In this document: positions 10,475-19,314 of the stretch, piece by piece
How the letters are laid out: each line of letters opens with the position of its first letter
Numbering within the stretch: position 1 is the stretch's first letter
Source: Planctomycetota bacterium
GTDB taxonomy: Bacteria > Planctomycetota > UBA8108 > UBA1146 > JAJFFE01
Length of the DNA stretch: 64,000 bases
Direction of reading: 5' to 3'
Assembly: GCA_021776775.1 (NCBI GenBank)
Contig: JAJFFE010000216.1
Span: 1 to 64,000, forward strand
Position numbers and translations under genes: made by a program
Notes under the pieces: generated by a model
Told to the model about the DNA's origin: nothing
Seen by the model: the letters and a program-made list of their open reading frames with translations, nothing else
The model's database searches: none

Positions 10475-11072
10475 GTTGGAAAAGATCTTGCCGCGCGATG
10501 TCCGGTTTCCTGGACGCTCCCCCTTCTTGGTTTGAACGCGGAGTCAACCAACTTGGCTCCCAGACCACTCCAAGAAAGGGGCAGCATTATGCGCACTCAA
10601 TTTTCCAACCAACAGGTTCGTCGTTCTTTCGGGTTTCTCTCGGCGCTCGTTTTCGCCGTGATCGCGACCGGCTGCGGCGGCGGCGGCGGAAGCAAGCCCA
10701 TAGAGATCCCCGAGGCGATCCTCTCCGTCGAGGGCTCTTGGCTCGTCACCATGTCCGTCGAGAATGACGAGTGTGGCGTGTTCCCCTCGGGATTCGAGTT
10801 CGACACGCAGACCATGATCCTTCAACAGAACGACGCCGCAGTCGTGTTGCATGACGAGGATGGTGAGGACTTTCTGAGCGGCACGCTGGGACTCGACCGC
10901 GTCATGCGCCTAGAAGCGAAAGACGGTACGAAGGTCGACTTGACCGTCACCCCGTCGGCTGACGAGCTCGCTCTCACATTCACGGGAACTTTGGAGCTTG
11001 AAGGCTCGCAACCGAGTGGTGATCCGTGCCGGTTGATCCTGCGACTCGACGGGAACCGTGTTTCACTCGACG
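10475..11072 (+). repeat. Duplicated cassette, copy A (leader plus N-terminal lipoprotein module)
   Basis: The leader (GCGCGATGTCCGGTT and CTTCTTGGTTTGAACGCGGA blocks), ribosome-binding region and first about 160 codons of the lipoprotein at 10589 are highly similar to copy B at 11766-12370. Similarity stops sharply after the TTCACT codons near 11072. The terminators after both genes are also near identical. Confidence 0.9.
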
Positions 11073-11452
11073 ACAGCTTCCCATTGCCGGCCGGTGTCGA
11101 CTCCGAGATCGAGCTGGGAATCACGCAAGGGGACACGACTGGCGAGGCGAGTGATTTCGATCCCTCCTGCGCCGACCCCGCGGGCTCTGGTCCCGACGTG
11201 GCGTTCCTGTTCACCGCTCCGGAGTCCGGCACCTATGTCATGTCGTCCGTCGGCAGTGACCCCCTCTTCGACACCATCCTCAGCGTGCTCGACGCGGAGG
11301 GTGTCAGCGAACTCGCCTGTGACGACGCGCCAGCGCTGCTCCCTTCGGAGATCGAAATCTCGCTCACGGAGGGTCAGTCGGTGATCGTCGTCCTCGACGG
11401 CTTCTCGGCCGACGACGAAGGTGAGTTCCAGATCGAGATCAGTCTCCCGTAA
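10589..11452 (+). CDS. Secreted lipoprotein, duplicated N-terminal module with a PPC-like C-terminal domain
   Basis: A 287-residue protein. The signal peptide ends in a lipobox-like IATGC followed by a glycine stretch, so a lipid-anchored envelope protein is likely. Residues about 40-160 form the beta-rich module shared with the next gene (ECGVF, DGEDFLSGTLGLDRVMRLEA). The C-terminal part (about 185-287) reads like a bacterial pre-peptidase C-terminal (PPC) beta-sandwich: SGTYVMSSVG, DTILSVLD, and a conserved tail around VIVVLDGFSADDEGEFQIEI. No catalytic residues are visible. ATG 10589 has AAGAAAGGGG about 8 nt upstream. The gene is followed by its own terminator, so it is probably monocistronic. 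Confidence 0.85.
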   Translation: MRTQFSNQQVRRSFGFLSALVFAVIATGCGGGGGSKPIEIPEAILSVEGSWLVTMSVENDECGVFPSGFEFDTQTMILQQNDAAVVLHDEDGEDFLSGTLGLDRVMRLEAKDGTKVDLTVTPSADELALTFTGTLELEGSQPSGDPCRLILRLDGNRVSLDDSFPLPAGVDSEIELGITQGDTTGEASDFDPSCADPAGSGPDVAFLFTAPESGTYVMSSVGSDPLFDTILSVLDAEGVSELACDDAPALLPSEIEISLTEGQSVIVVLDGFSADDEGEFQIEISLP

Positions 11453-11476
11453 GCGGTCTTCCGCCCAACAACCCAA

Positions 11477-11511
11477 GCCCCTCGGCGATCATTCGCCGGG
11501 GGGCTTTTTTT
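11477..11511 (+). terminator. Rho-independent terminator (duplicated type)
   Basis: Twelve-pair stem GCCCCTCGGCGA / TCGCCGGGGGGC (one U-G pair) with a TCAT loop and seven T. The same hairpin ends the paralogous gene at 12901. Confidence 0.92.
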
Positions 11512-11878
11512 GTGGTTCATCGCGTCGTCGGCCGGGCGAACTGTTCGCATGCCGCCGGGAGACGACGAACAAAGCGGGCAGCACGGCACCAGCGCGTGGG
11601 TGCCGTGACCGGAATAATGGAACCCCGGCCGGAAGCCTAGCGCCGTCAGCGAAGACGAGTCGCGCGTCGAGCGAACCCGAGCGCACGGAGGCCGGCTACG
11701 AGTGGAGACGGCAGCGCACGTCTCACAAGTGGACGTGAGCCGAGCCAGCGGTCCCAACTCGAACGACTTAGAGAAAACTTGTCGCGCGATGTCCGGTTCC
11801 CGGGACGCTTCCCCTTCTTGGTTTGAACGCGGAGTCGACCCACTCGACTCCGACACCCACACCAAGAAAGGCACTACG
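11512..11878 (+). other. Intergenic region and duplicated leader of the malectin lipoprotein
   Basis: No gene is supported here. The last 110 bases (from about 11766) are the duplicated leader that matches the one before 10589; conservation of an untranslated leader in both copies suggests it carries the promoter or a regulatory RNA segment. Confidence 0.6.
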
Positions 11879-12370
11879 ATGATGAGCACTCCAACTTCCA
11901 ACCACGTGGTTCGTCGTTCTTTCGGACTTCTCTCGGCGCTCCTTTTCGCAGCGATCGCGACCGGTTGCGGCGGCGGCGGTGGCGGCGGCGGAAGCAACCC
12001 CGTAGTGGACCCCCCCGAGCTCCTCACCGTCAGCGGGACATGGCTCATGACCATGTCCGTCGACAACGATGAGTGCGGCGTGTTCGAAGCCGGCACGGAA
12101 CTCGACACACAGACCATTGTCATTCGACAGAACGACGCCGAAGTCGTGTTGCATGCAGAGGATGGTGAGGAGTTTCTGAGCGGGACGTTGGGACTCGACC
12201 GCGTCATGCGCCTGGAAGCCGAAGACGGAACCGAGATCGATCTGACCGTCACTCCGTCGGCGGACGAGCTTGCCTTCACATTCACGGGAACTACGGAGCT
12301 TGAAAGCACACAACCGAGTGGTGATCCGTGTCGGTTGATCCTGCGACTCGACGGTAACCGTGCTTCACTG
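11766..12370 (+). repeat. Duplicated cassette, copy B
   Basis: Second copy of the leader plus N-terminal lipoprotein module described at 10475-11072. Small indels near the start codon (ATGATG instead of ATG) and a longer glycine run distinguish it. Beyond 12370 the sequence is unrelated to copy A until the terminator. Confidence 0.9.
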
Positions 12371-12877
12371 ATCGAGCAGGTCGCCGCGGCGCCGGTTCAC
12401 CGCGTCAACTGCGGAGGCGAAGAAGTGATCCCCGGCGACGGCACTCTCGCTTGGGGCGCCGACACGAGCGACAATCCGTCTCCGTTTCGCACCTCGGGCG
12501 TCACCTTTCCCCTCAGTGTCGGCGATCTCGACGACACGGTCCCCGCCGACACTCCGATCGAAGTGTTCGAATCGCTGGTCTTCGACTTCGAGGGCGAGGA
12601 CGAAATGGTCTGGAACTTCCCGGTCGAGCCGGGCAGCTACGAGGTGCGACTGTACTTCGGCGAGTCGTTCTTCGGTGACGCAGGAGTTCGAGTGTTCAAC
12701 ACCCGCGTCGAAGGCGAGATCATGCTCGAGAACTTCGACATTCTCCAAGAGACCGAGCGAAACGTCGGAATCATGCGAAGCACGACGGTCGAAGTGACCG
12801 ACGGGAACCTCGAAATCCTCTTCGAGCACGTGATCCAGAACCCGGTAATCGCGGCGATCGAGATCATTCGCCTCTAA
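11879..12877 (+). CDS. Secreted lipoprotein, duplicated N-terminal module with a malectin domain
   Basis: A 332-residue paralogue of the preceding lipoprotein. It has the same signal peptide ending in IATGC plus a longer glycine run and the same beta-rich module up to about residue 163. The C-terminus (about 170-332) is a malectin-type carbohydrate-binding domain: VHRVNCGG at its start, then FPVEPGSYEVRLYFGE, GVRVFNTRVEG and the closing IQNPVIAAIEIIRL. In the family this fold binds glucose-containing oligosaccharides. The first of two adjacent ATGs is used; AAGAAAGG lies 8 nt upstream. The pair shows domain swapping behind a constant secretion module; the shared leader suggests common regulation. 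Confidence 0.9.
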   Translation: MMSTPTSNHVVRRSFGLLSALLFAAIATGCGGGGGGGGSNPVVDPPELLTVSGTWLMTMSVDNDECGVFEAGTELDTQTIVIRQNDAEVVLHAEDGEEFLSGTLGLDRVMRLEAEDGTEIDLTVTPSADELAFTFTGTTELESTQPSGDPCRLILRLDGNRASLIEQVAAAPVHRVNCGGEEVIPGDGTLAWGADTSDNPSPFRTSGVTFPLSVGDLDDTVPADTPIEVFESLVFDFEGEDEMVWNFPVEPGSYEVRLYFGESFFGDAGVRVFNTRVEGEIMLENFDILQETERNVGIMRSTTVEVTDGNLEILFEHVIQNPVIAAIEIIRL

Positions 12878-12900
12878 TCAGCCTTCCCCCAACAATCCAC

Positions 12901-12934
12901 GCCCCTCGGCGATCATTCGCCGGGGGGCATTTTT
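12901..12934 (+). terminator. Rho-independent terminator (duplicated type)
   Basis: Same 12-pair stem as at 11477 (GCCCCTCGGCGA / TCGCCGGGGGGC) followed by ATTTTT. Confidence 0.9.
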
Positions 12935-13011
12935 CGTGTGAATCGTGTCCGGTTACGACGCGCACTCCCCTTCCAAGGGTGAAGCGAATCCCAAGCGAAA
13001 GAGGCCTCCCG

Positions 13012-14472
13012 TTGAAGAAGCTCATGATCTCCCTCAGCTGCGCCCTCGCCCTGTTCGTGACCGTCGTCCCCAGCGCGAACCCGAAGAGTTCGACGCGCTC
13101 GCCGGGAACTCACGGCTCGTCCGCGGTCGATCATCCGATGCACGACACCGTCACTGTGATGGACACTGCGATGGACACGAACTCGGCTACGCAGATCGAC
13201 GACGACCGTGATCTCGATCCGACGCCCCACGACTCGCCGATCGAGCGGAAGACGCCGACGAGCCAGACGGCAACGCTACCGCAGCCTTCGACGGAAACGC
13301 CCACGAACAGGTCGGGCTCGGTCAGTCGAGCGGCGTCCACGATGAGCCGCGGCGGCGTCACGGCGACTGAACCCGAAGACGCCGACCGCGGGGAGTTCAC
13401 TCTCGAAGCGGTGGTCGTTGAAGCGTCGAACGGCAACTCGATTCTCGGGGCTGAGATCACGCTGCACGCTTCCACCGACCGTGTCGACGAGAACGTCAGC
13501 CCACCCTACGGATCTACAGCGCGTGACGGAGTCGCCATCATCGACGGGCTTCATCGGGGTCGCTACGACATGGTGATTCGCGCCGAGGGATTCGCGCAAA
13601 CTCATCGCGCCATCTCCATCGGCCCCAAGCCCGACTCGATCGAAATCGAACTCGACGAAGCGGTCATCCAGTTCGGGCGCGTGATCGATACCGACGATCG
13701 CCCCGTTGAGCTCGCGACGATCCTCGCTCGCTACCCGGGCGGCGAAACGCGTACCGTCGACGTCACGGATGAGAGGGGTGAATTCGAAGTAGGCGAGCTC
13801 GGGAGCGAGCCGGTCACCATCACGGCCATGGCGGAGGGCTACACGGTCGGCTCCGTCTCGAACGTCGTCGCCGATCCGGAGAGCACCCTGGAAATTCGCG
13901 TAGCGCCAGGGATCGAACTCGCCGGGCGGGTCCTCCATGCGATCAGCGGCGCACCGATCCCGGCGGCCACGGTGAGCGTCACTCGCACCGACGGTCGCGC
14001 GCTCGAATCTCCCGGCTATGCGACTTCGGTGAAGAACGGTCACTTCGTGATCGCCGGTTTGACGCCCGGCGAGTATCGCGTGTCGACCGCGGCGACCGGA
14101 TTCATCGAAGAGCACTCGACGCTGACCCTCGACAAGACGGTCGTGGGTCACGAAGTCCGGCTGGCCGCGGGCCAATCGCTTCGAGGCCAAGTCGTCGATC
14201 TTAACGGCAAGCCGATCAACCTCGCGATCGTTCGCGCACGATCGAACGACGAGCCCCGATCGAAACCCCAGGTCGTACGTACCGATGAAAACGGGGAGTT
14301 CCTCTTCACCGATCTCACCCCGGAGCCGCACACCATCACCGTCATTCACGGTCGATTCGCGACCACGTCGAGAACCATCCACCCCGGAGAAGAGATCACG
14401 AGGTGGCAGCTCGCGCCGAGCGAACCGTCTGCGCGTCGAGGCTCCGCCTTTGGCGCACTGACCAAGGACTGA
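13012..14472 (+). CDS. Secreted carboxypeptidase-regulatory-like repeat protein
   Basis: A 486-residue protein. I choose TTG 13012 because it gives MKKLMISLSCALALFVTVV, a good signal peptide, with GAAAGAGG about 7 nt upstream; GTG 12979 is the longer alternative. Residues about 25-120 are low-complexity, rich in S, T, D and P. Four or more carboxypeptidase-regulatory-like beta-sandwich domains follow, each with the G-x-V-D-x-x-G-x-P pattern and a YRV- or TIT-type closing strand (for example GRVLHAISGAPIPAATVSV and GQVVDLNGKPINLAIVRA). Such domains are non-catalytic and common in extracellular proteins. Function otherwise unknown. Confidence 0.88.
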   Translation: MKKLMISLSCALALFVTVVPSANPKSSTRSPGTHGSSAVDHPMHDTVTVMDTAMDTNSATQIDDDRDLDPTPHDSPIERKTPTSQTATLPQPSTETPTNRSGSVSRAASTMSRGGVTATEPEDADRGEFTLEAVVVEASNGNSILGAEITLHASTDRVDENVSPPYGSTARDGVAIIDGLHRGRYDMVIRAEGFAQTHRAISIGPKPDSIEIELDEAVIQFGRVIDTDDRPVELATILARYPGGETRTVDVTDERGEFEVGELGSEPVTITAMAEGYTVGSVSNVVADPESTLEIRVAPGIELAGRVLHAISGAPIPAATVSVTRTDGRALESPGYATSVKNGHFVIAGLTPGEYRVSTAATGFIEEHSTLTLDKTVVGHEVRLAAGQSLRGQVVDLNGKPINLAIVRARSNDEPRSKPQVVRTDENGEFLFTDLTPEPHTITVIHGRFATTSRTIHPGEEITRWQLAPSEPSARRGSAFGALTKD

Positions 14473-14548
14473 TCGGTGAGGTGGAGATGGATCAGCCGGC
14501 CCTCTGGCGTCCGGGCGCAGGCCTGGGCCAACGGGTAGCACCTTGGAC

Positions 14549-15310
14549 TCACCCGCCCGGACGTAACCCCAACACCATGGCGATCGCGAGCGACCCTCCG
14601 ACCCCGGCGACGGCGTATCGCAACCAACGATCGCCTCCCTTGATCGCTAATCGCCCGCCCAGCGCCCCGCCCGTCGCGTTCCCGATGATGAGCGGCACCG
14701 CGACCTTCCAATCGACCAAGCCGCTGACCACGAAGACCACCGCTCCGGCGAGCGATCCGCCGAGCACCACGAGCACCTTGATGACGACGCAGCGGAGCAA
14801 GGTAATGCCGAGGAGGCGTGGGAACGTCAGCATGATGAGCACACCGACTCCGGCGCCCAGGAACCCACAATGGAAGCCGAACAGCAGCGCGACCAAGATT
14901 CCGGGCACCTTGCGGCGGAGCGGTTCGCCGTCGACGGCGGGTGATTCCCGGCGGGGAACGAACATGAGTCCGATGCCGGCGAGCAGCACCGCGCCCATGA
15001 TTCGACGGAAAACCTCTTCGTCGAGATCAACGACGATCCACGCCCCAGGAATCGCTCCGACCAAGCTGGCAAACGCGAACGGGAGAGCCTCTTTGATGCT
15101 CCCGGCCCCGTGTCGGTGGAGCGTTCCGGCCCCCGCGAGCCCCTGAAAGAAGACCGAGAACCGGTTGGTGGCGTTGGCCACCTTTGCTGGGAGGCCCAAC
15201 AGCATGAGAATCGGCAGCGTCAGGTAGGTGCCACCCCCGACCAGCGTGTTGACCACGCCTGCGACCACTCCCAAAACTGCGATCAAGGCGAACTCTAAGA
15301 CTTCGGCCAC
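14549..15310 (-). CDS. TauE/SafE family membrane permease (sulfite exporter-like)
   Basis: A 253-residue polytopic protein with about eight hydrophobic helices. The family signature is visible near the N-terminus (GVVNTLVGGGTYLTLPIL) and again in the second half (GFLGAGVGVLIMLTF). The family moves organosulfur or sulfite-like anions, but the substrate cannot be assigned. GTG 15310 is preferred because AAGGGGGG sits about 6 nt upstream; GTG 15316 lies too close to that site. It is convergent with the carboxypeptidase-regulatory-like gene (76 bp gap). A second, distant family member is at 31794. Confidence 0.9.
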   Translation of the reverse strand: MAEVLEFALIAVLGVVAGVVNTLVGGGTYLTLPILMLLGLPAKVANATNRFSVFFQGLAGAGTLHRHGAGSIKEALPFAFASLVGAIPGAWIVVDLDEEVFRRIMGAVLLAGIGLMFVPRRESPAVDGEPLRRKVPGILVALLFGFHCGFLGAGVGVLIMLTFPRLLGITLLRCVVIKVLVVLGGSLAGAVVFVVSGLVDWKVAVPLIIGNATGGALGGRLAIKGGDRWLRYAVAGVGGSLAIAMVLGLRPGG

Positions 15311-15566
15311 GCCCACCCCCCTTTAGCGGCGGAGGATACGCGAACAGGGTGCGGTTTTCGCCCGAGAAGCGGGAAAGACATCTGGCCGACGAACCACGTC
15401 TGAATTAGGCTCGACCGACCAATTTTCGAGCCTCTGATCGAGGGTGCTCGAACCCTCTCTCGTCTGCCTGAACCGCCGCACTCTCGCTGTGTCAGGAGCG
15501 GTCTCGTCATTGGACTCAGCGGCGTCGGCCAAGAGTTCGGGGCCCCCCGGGAAGAAAACGGACTCC

Positions 15567-17369
15567 ATGGTTGATCGCGTCGTCAACGACTTCTCGATCC
15601 GCATTGCCACGCCCAATGGAACCGGAAGCACGTCGGCCAACGACATCATCTTCCGGTCTCTGTTTCACATGGGCTTTGCGGCTTCGGCGAAGAACTTGTT
15701 CCCATCGAACATTCAGGGGCTACCGACTTGGTATCAGTTGCGCCTCAGTCCCCACGGATACCAGGCCCGCCGCGAATCATGGGAGGTGCTGCTGGCGCTG
15801 AATCCCGCCACGCTCGGCGCCGACCTCGATGAGAGCGCCCCCGGGACTGCCGTGCTCTTCAACTCGGACAGCTCGCTCGCCGACGGCCGCGAAGAGCAGT
15901 TCACCTGCTACGGCATTCCGCTCGACACTCTGTCGCGCAAGAATATCAAGGATGCCAAGCTGCGTCCGAAGCTGCGCAACATGATCTACGTCGGAGCGCT
16001 CGCCGAGTTGATCGGCATCGAGATCGGCTCGATCGAGGCTGCGATCCGTTCGGTCTTCCGCAGTAAGCAGAAGGTCGTCGACCTGAACTTGGAAGTCGTC
16101 CAACTCGGCGCCGACTACATTCGAGAGCATTGCGAGAAGCGCGACCCTTACGTGCTCGAACGGACCAACCAGACTGAGGGCAAGATCATCATCGACGGTA
16201 ACGAGGCAGCCGCTTTGGGTGCCGTGTTCGGTGGCTGCTCGGTTGCGACGTGGTACCCGATCACGCCGGCGTCGTCGCTGACGGAAGCGTTCATTCCGCA
16301 CGCCGATCGGTTGCGCACCAACGAAGACGGCACCAAGAACGTCGCCGTGATTCAGTCCGAGGACGAACTCGCCGCGATCGGTATGGCGCTCGGCGCCGGT
16401 TGGGCCGGTGCTCGATCGATGACGGCGACATCAGGACCCGGTATTTCGCTGATGGGCGAGAACATGGGCCTCGGATACTTCGCCGAGATCCCGACCGTCG
16501 TGTTCGACATCAGCCGGGTGGGACCGTCGACTGGAATGCCGACGCGCACGCAGCAGTCAGACTTGCTGCAGGTCGCGTTCTTGTCGCACGGCGACACACG
16601 CTTTCCCATGCTCTTCCCCGCCACGCCGCACGAAGCGTTCGAGCTGTCGTGGCAGGCGTTCGACGCGGCTGACCGATTGCAAACGCCCGTCGTAGTCATG
16701 AGCGATCTCGACTTGGGCATGAACACGTGGGTCGACACCGAAATGGAGTACCCCGATCGGCCGATCGATCGCGGCAAGGTTCTGACGGATGAGAAGCTGG
16801 CCGAGCTCGAGAACTGGGGACGCTACCGCGACGTCGACGGTGACGGCATTCCGTGGCGATCAGTGGCTGGGAACATGGAGTCGCCACAGGCGGCGTACTT
16901 TACTCGGGGTTCTGGGCACGACGAGAACGCGCGCTACACCGAGTCCGACGAAGTGTACTCACGTAACCTCGATCGACTCGCGCGCAAGATCGACGGCGCC
17001 GTGAACTACCTGCCGGCTCCCGTGTTCGAAGGTGACCCCAACTCGACGTTTGGTATCTTGGCGTTCGGAAGTTCGCACACCCCCATTCGCGAAGCGCTCG
17101 ATTCCGCCGACGCCAAGGGGCTGTCTTACGGATACCTGAGAATCCGCTCCTGGCCGTTCCACGACGAAGTCGAGTCGTTCCTCGCCCGAAGCGAACGAGT
17201 GGTCGTCGTCGAACAGAATCAACAAGGTCAGATGGCGGCACTCCTCAAGATGAGCTTCCCTCAACACGCCGCGAAACTAGAGGGCGCACGCTACTTCGGA
17301 GGCTTGCCGCTCTCGGCAAGCTTCGTCGAACGCGAAGTTATCTCTCGACTCGAAGGAGTCGCACAATGA
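15567..17369 (+). CDS. korA: 2-oxoacid:ferredoxin oxidoreductase, alpha subunit with fused gamma domain
   Basis: A 600-residue subunit. Residues 1 to about 190 are the gamma domain (NGTGSTSANDIIFRSLFHMG), then the alpha pyrimidine-binding domain with EGKIIIDGNEAAALGAVFGG and the hallmark YPITPASSLTEAF. With KorB it oxidatively decarboxylates a 2-oxoacid (probably 2-oxoglutarate) to the acyl-CoA, reducing ferredoxin. The gamma-alpha fusion is the usual KorA form. ATG 15567 has GGAAG upstream. Its stop overlaps the korB start (ATGA), so the two are translationally coupled. Exact 2-oxoacid specificity is inferred, not seen. Confidence 0.94.
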   Translation: MVDRVVNDFSIRIATPNGTGSTSANDIIFRSLFHMGFAASAKNLFPSNIQGLPTWYQLRLSPHGYQARRESWEVLLALNPATLGADLDESAPGTAVLFNSDSSLADGREEQFTCYGIPLDTLSRKNIKDAKLRPKLRNMIYVGALAELIGIEIGSIEAAIRSVFRSKQKVVDLNLEVVQLGADYIREHCEKRDPYVLERTNQTEGKIIIDGNEAAALGAVFGGCSVATWYPITPASSLTEAFIPHADRLRTNEDGTKNVAVIQSEDELAAIGMALGAGWAGARSMTATSGPGISLMGENMGLGYFAEIPTVVFDISRVGPSTGMPTRTQQSDLLQVAFLSHGDTRFPMLFPATPHEAFELSWQAFDAADRLQTPVVVMSDLDLGMNTWVDTEMEYPDRPIDRGKVLTDEKLAELENWGRYRDVDGDGIPWRSVAGNMESPQAAYFTRGSGHDENARYTESDEVYSRNLDRLARKIDGAVNYLPAPVFEGDPNSTFGILAFGSSHTPIREALDSADAKGLSYGYLRIRSWPFHDEVESFLARSERVVVVEQNQQGQMAALLKMSFPQHAAKLEGARYFGGLPLSASFVEREVISRLEGVAQ

Positions 17370-18391
17370 ACGTGGCTACGAATCGCGCGGGTCTGACGAA
17401 AAAAGAGTACGGCGGATCCAAGTCCACGATGTGCAAAGGTTGCGGCCACGATCGCATCAGCGAAGCGATCGTGCAGGTCGGATTCGACCTCGGCCTGCAG
17501 CCACACAAGGTGCTGAAGATGAGCGGGATCGGCTGTTCGTCGAAAACCCCCGCCTACTTCATCGGCACCGCCTACGGTCTCAACTCGACACACGGTCGTA
17601 TGCCGAGCTTCGCCACCGGGGCGCACATCGCCAACCGCGAACTGCTCGCCCTCGGCGTCTCGGGCGACGGTGATACGGCGTCGATCGGAGTCGGCCAGTT
17701 CGTGCACATGGTGCGCCGCAATCCGAAGTTGCTCTACATCATCGAGAACAACGGCGTGTACGGCCTCACCAAAGGGCAGTTCTCCGCAACGGCCGATCTC
17801 GACAGCCCGTCGAAGCGAGGGAAGTTTCCCAGTGACGAGCCGATCGACCTATGTGGGTTGGCCCTGGAGCTAGGTTGTGGGTTCGTGGCGCGGTCGTTCT
17901 CAGGAGACAAGAAGCAGCTCGTGCCGCTCTTGAAGGCGGCGCTGTCCTACGACGGCTTGGCCATGATCGACGTGATCTCACCGTGTGTGACGTTCAACAA
18001 CCACGATCGCTCGACGAAGTCGTACACGTACCACAAAGAGCACGAAGTGCACTACCACGATCCGAGCTTCGTTCCGGAGTTCGAGCACATCGACGTCGAC
18101 TACGGCGAAGGCGAAACCCAAGAAGTCACGCTTCACGACGGCGGCAAGTTGATCTTGAAGAAGCTCGATCGAGATTACGATCCGACCGACGCCGACGGCG
18201 CGATGCACTCGATCTACGAGACGCGCAAGAACGGCACGGTGTTGACGGGGTTGATCCACATCAACACCGAGCGCTCGTCACTGGTAAAGGCGCAGAACTT
18301 GGCGACCCAGCCGCTGGCGCAACTGAGCGACGCGGCGCTGCGTCCGAGCGCCGACGCGTTGGCAAAGATCAACGCCGGCTTCAGGGTGTAG
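17366..18391 (+). CDS. korB: 2-oxoacid:ferredoxin oxidoreductase, beta (TPP-binding) subunit
   Basis: A 341-residue beta subunit. The CKGCGHDRI segment near residue 23 and the thiamine diphosphate motif GDGDTASIG with the downstream IIENNGVYGLTKGQ are typical for KorB. It supplies TPP and the proximal electron path; the cluster ligands in this short form include Cys residues near 23, 26 and 54. It begins inside the korA stop codon. A strong hairpin terminator at 18433 closes the operon. No dedicated ferredoxin gene is nearby. Confidence 0.95.
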   Translation: MNVATNRAGLTKKEYGGSKSTMCKGCGHDRISEAIVQVGFDLGLQPHKVLKMSGIGCSSKTPAYFIGTAYGLNSTHGRMPSFATGAHIANRELLALGVSGDGDTASIGVGQFVHMVRRNPKLLYIIENNGVYGLTKGQFSATADLDSPSKRGKFPSDEPIDLCGLALELGCGFVARSFSGDKKQLVPLLKAALSYDGLAMIDVISPCVTFNNHDRSTKSYTYHKEHEVHYHDPSFVPEFEHIDVDYGEGETQEVTLHDGGKLILKKLDRDYDPTDADGAMHSIYETRKNGTVLTGLIHINTERSSLVKAQNLATQPLAQLSDAALRPSADALAKINAGFRV

Positions 18392-18432
18392 ACCTCTACC
18401 AGACGTCGCGCACTACGAAACGATACGAAAAA

Positions 18433-18460
18433 AGCGCAGCCGATCCGGCTGCGCTCTTTT
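18433..18460. terminator. Intrinsic terminator at a convergent junction
   Basis: Stem AGCGCAGCC / GGCTGCGCT, loop GATCC, then CTTTT on the plus strand and A-rich flank on the other side. The same stem core recurs at 26082 and 59662, each between convergent genes. Confidence 0.9.
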
Positions 18461-18523
18461 CATAGCTTCATGGCTTCGCAGCTTACAGCTGCGCTCCCCG
18501 GGAGCGTGTCGCGCGCGGGACGG

Positions 18524-18994
18524 TTAGCTCGCCACTTCGATCTTGCTTGCAATCGATCCGACCAACTCTTTTGACCAGTCGATCAACTCTTCTTCGAACG
18601 GATTCTCGAGCGACTCTTCCTTCATGAGGTCGAGTGTCGTCAGAGCGGCGTTCAACCAGTCGAACGCGCGACCTCGACCTTTCGCCGTCGACTTGTCCGC
18701 GAGATCCGAGTACTTGAGCAGAGTCGCCGCGACGAGGGGCCACTCCTCCGGTTCGAGACTTCCCGAACCGCGGACGACTTTCCAGTCTGGCGTGTATCGA
18801 CGCCACGGCTTCTTGCCGTGCGAGAGCACATCGGAGATGTGATCGAGCCCCTTGGCGAGTTCGGGAGTGGCCTCATTCAAAGCCGCGCCATCCCAGAAAA
18901 AGCGCATGGTGACTTTGATCTCATCCTGGTGCTCGCCAGGGAGGTCGCAATTGTCGGCGAGCTCCTTCACGATGAAATCACGGCGCTCGTTCAT
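18524..18994 (-). CDS. Conserved-looking cytoplasmic protein of unknown function
   Basis: A 156-residue protein that I do not recognise. It is mixed alpha/beta, soluble, rich in charged residues and has no signal peptide. The ATG at 18994 is preceded by GAAGGG at good spacing, which supports it over a longer reading that starts upstream at 19063. Convergent with korB and separated from it by the hairpin at 18433. Codon use looks like that of its neighbours. No motif suggests an activity. Confidence 0.7.
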   Translation of the reverse strand: MNERRDFIVKELADNCDLPGEHQDEIKVTMRFFWDGAALNEATPELAKGLDHISDVLSHGKKPWRRYTPDWKVVRGSGSLEPEEWPLVAATLLKYSDLADKSTAKGRGRAFDWLNAALTTLDLMKEESLENPFEEELIDWSKELVGSIASKIEVAS

Positions 18995-19314
18995 GGTCGA
19001 CCCTTCAGCCAAACAACTCAGTCGAAATCGAGCCGCCGATTCCGCGTAACACCCGTACTCCAAGCGACTAGCCGCAGGGGTCCGGGACGCGATCGTGCGC
19101 CTCTCCTCGAACAGCAGCGTGCCTCCCCAAACACGAAGGGGCCGGCGTGGAAAGCCGGGTAGCTTACCGATGCTGGTCGCCGATGGGAACCCCCGGCGGT
19201 CGGGTCCGGACGGGACGGTGCACAGCGGACGGCCGACGCCCCGAAGTTAGGTGGAAGCATCCGGCGAGTATGTTCGCCGGGCCAGCCGTTGTGGGCCGAC
19301 TTCGGAACCCACGC
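18995..19314. other. Intergenic region without a recognised gene
   Basis: Lies between the start of the unknown gene at 18524-18994 and the end of nagA. A 7-bp inverted repeat CCGGCGA / TCGCCGG near 19260-19280 could end the nagA transcript but lacks a T run. I see no tRNA-like T-loop or other RNA signature. Confidence 0.5.

Noticed and set aside
13276..14541. 421-codon open frame on the minus strand
   Set aside because: Antisense to the carboxypeptidase-regulatory-like gene, which has a signal peptide and clear repeated domains; the antisense protein has no motif.
14403..15146. 247-codon open frame opposite the TauE/SafE gene
   Set aside because: Rich in Pro, Thr and Ser, as expected from the complement of a membrane protein gene; no start signal.
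19064..19314. Possible SRP or RNase P RNA in the GC-rich gap before nagA
   Set aside because: None of the conserved core sequences of these RNAs is present.
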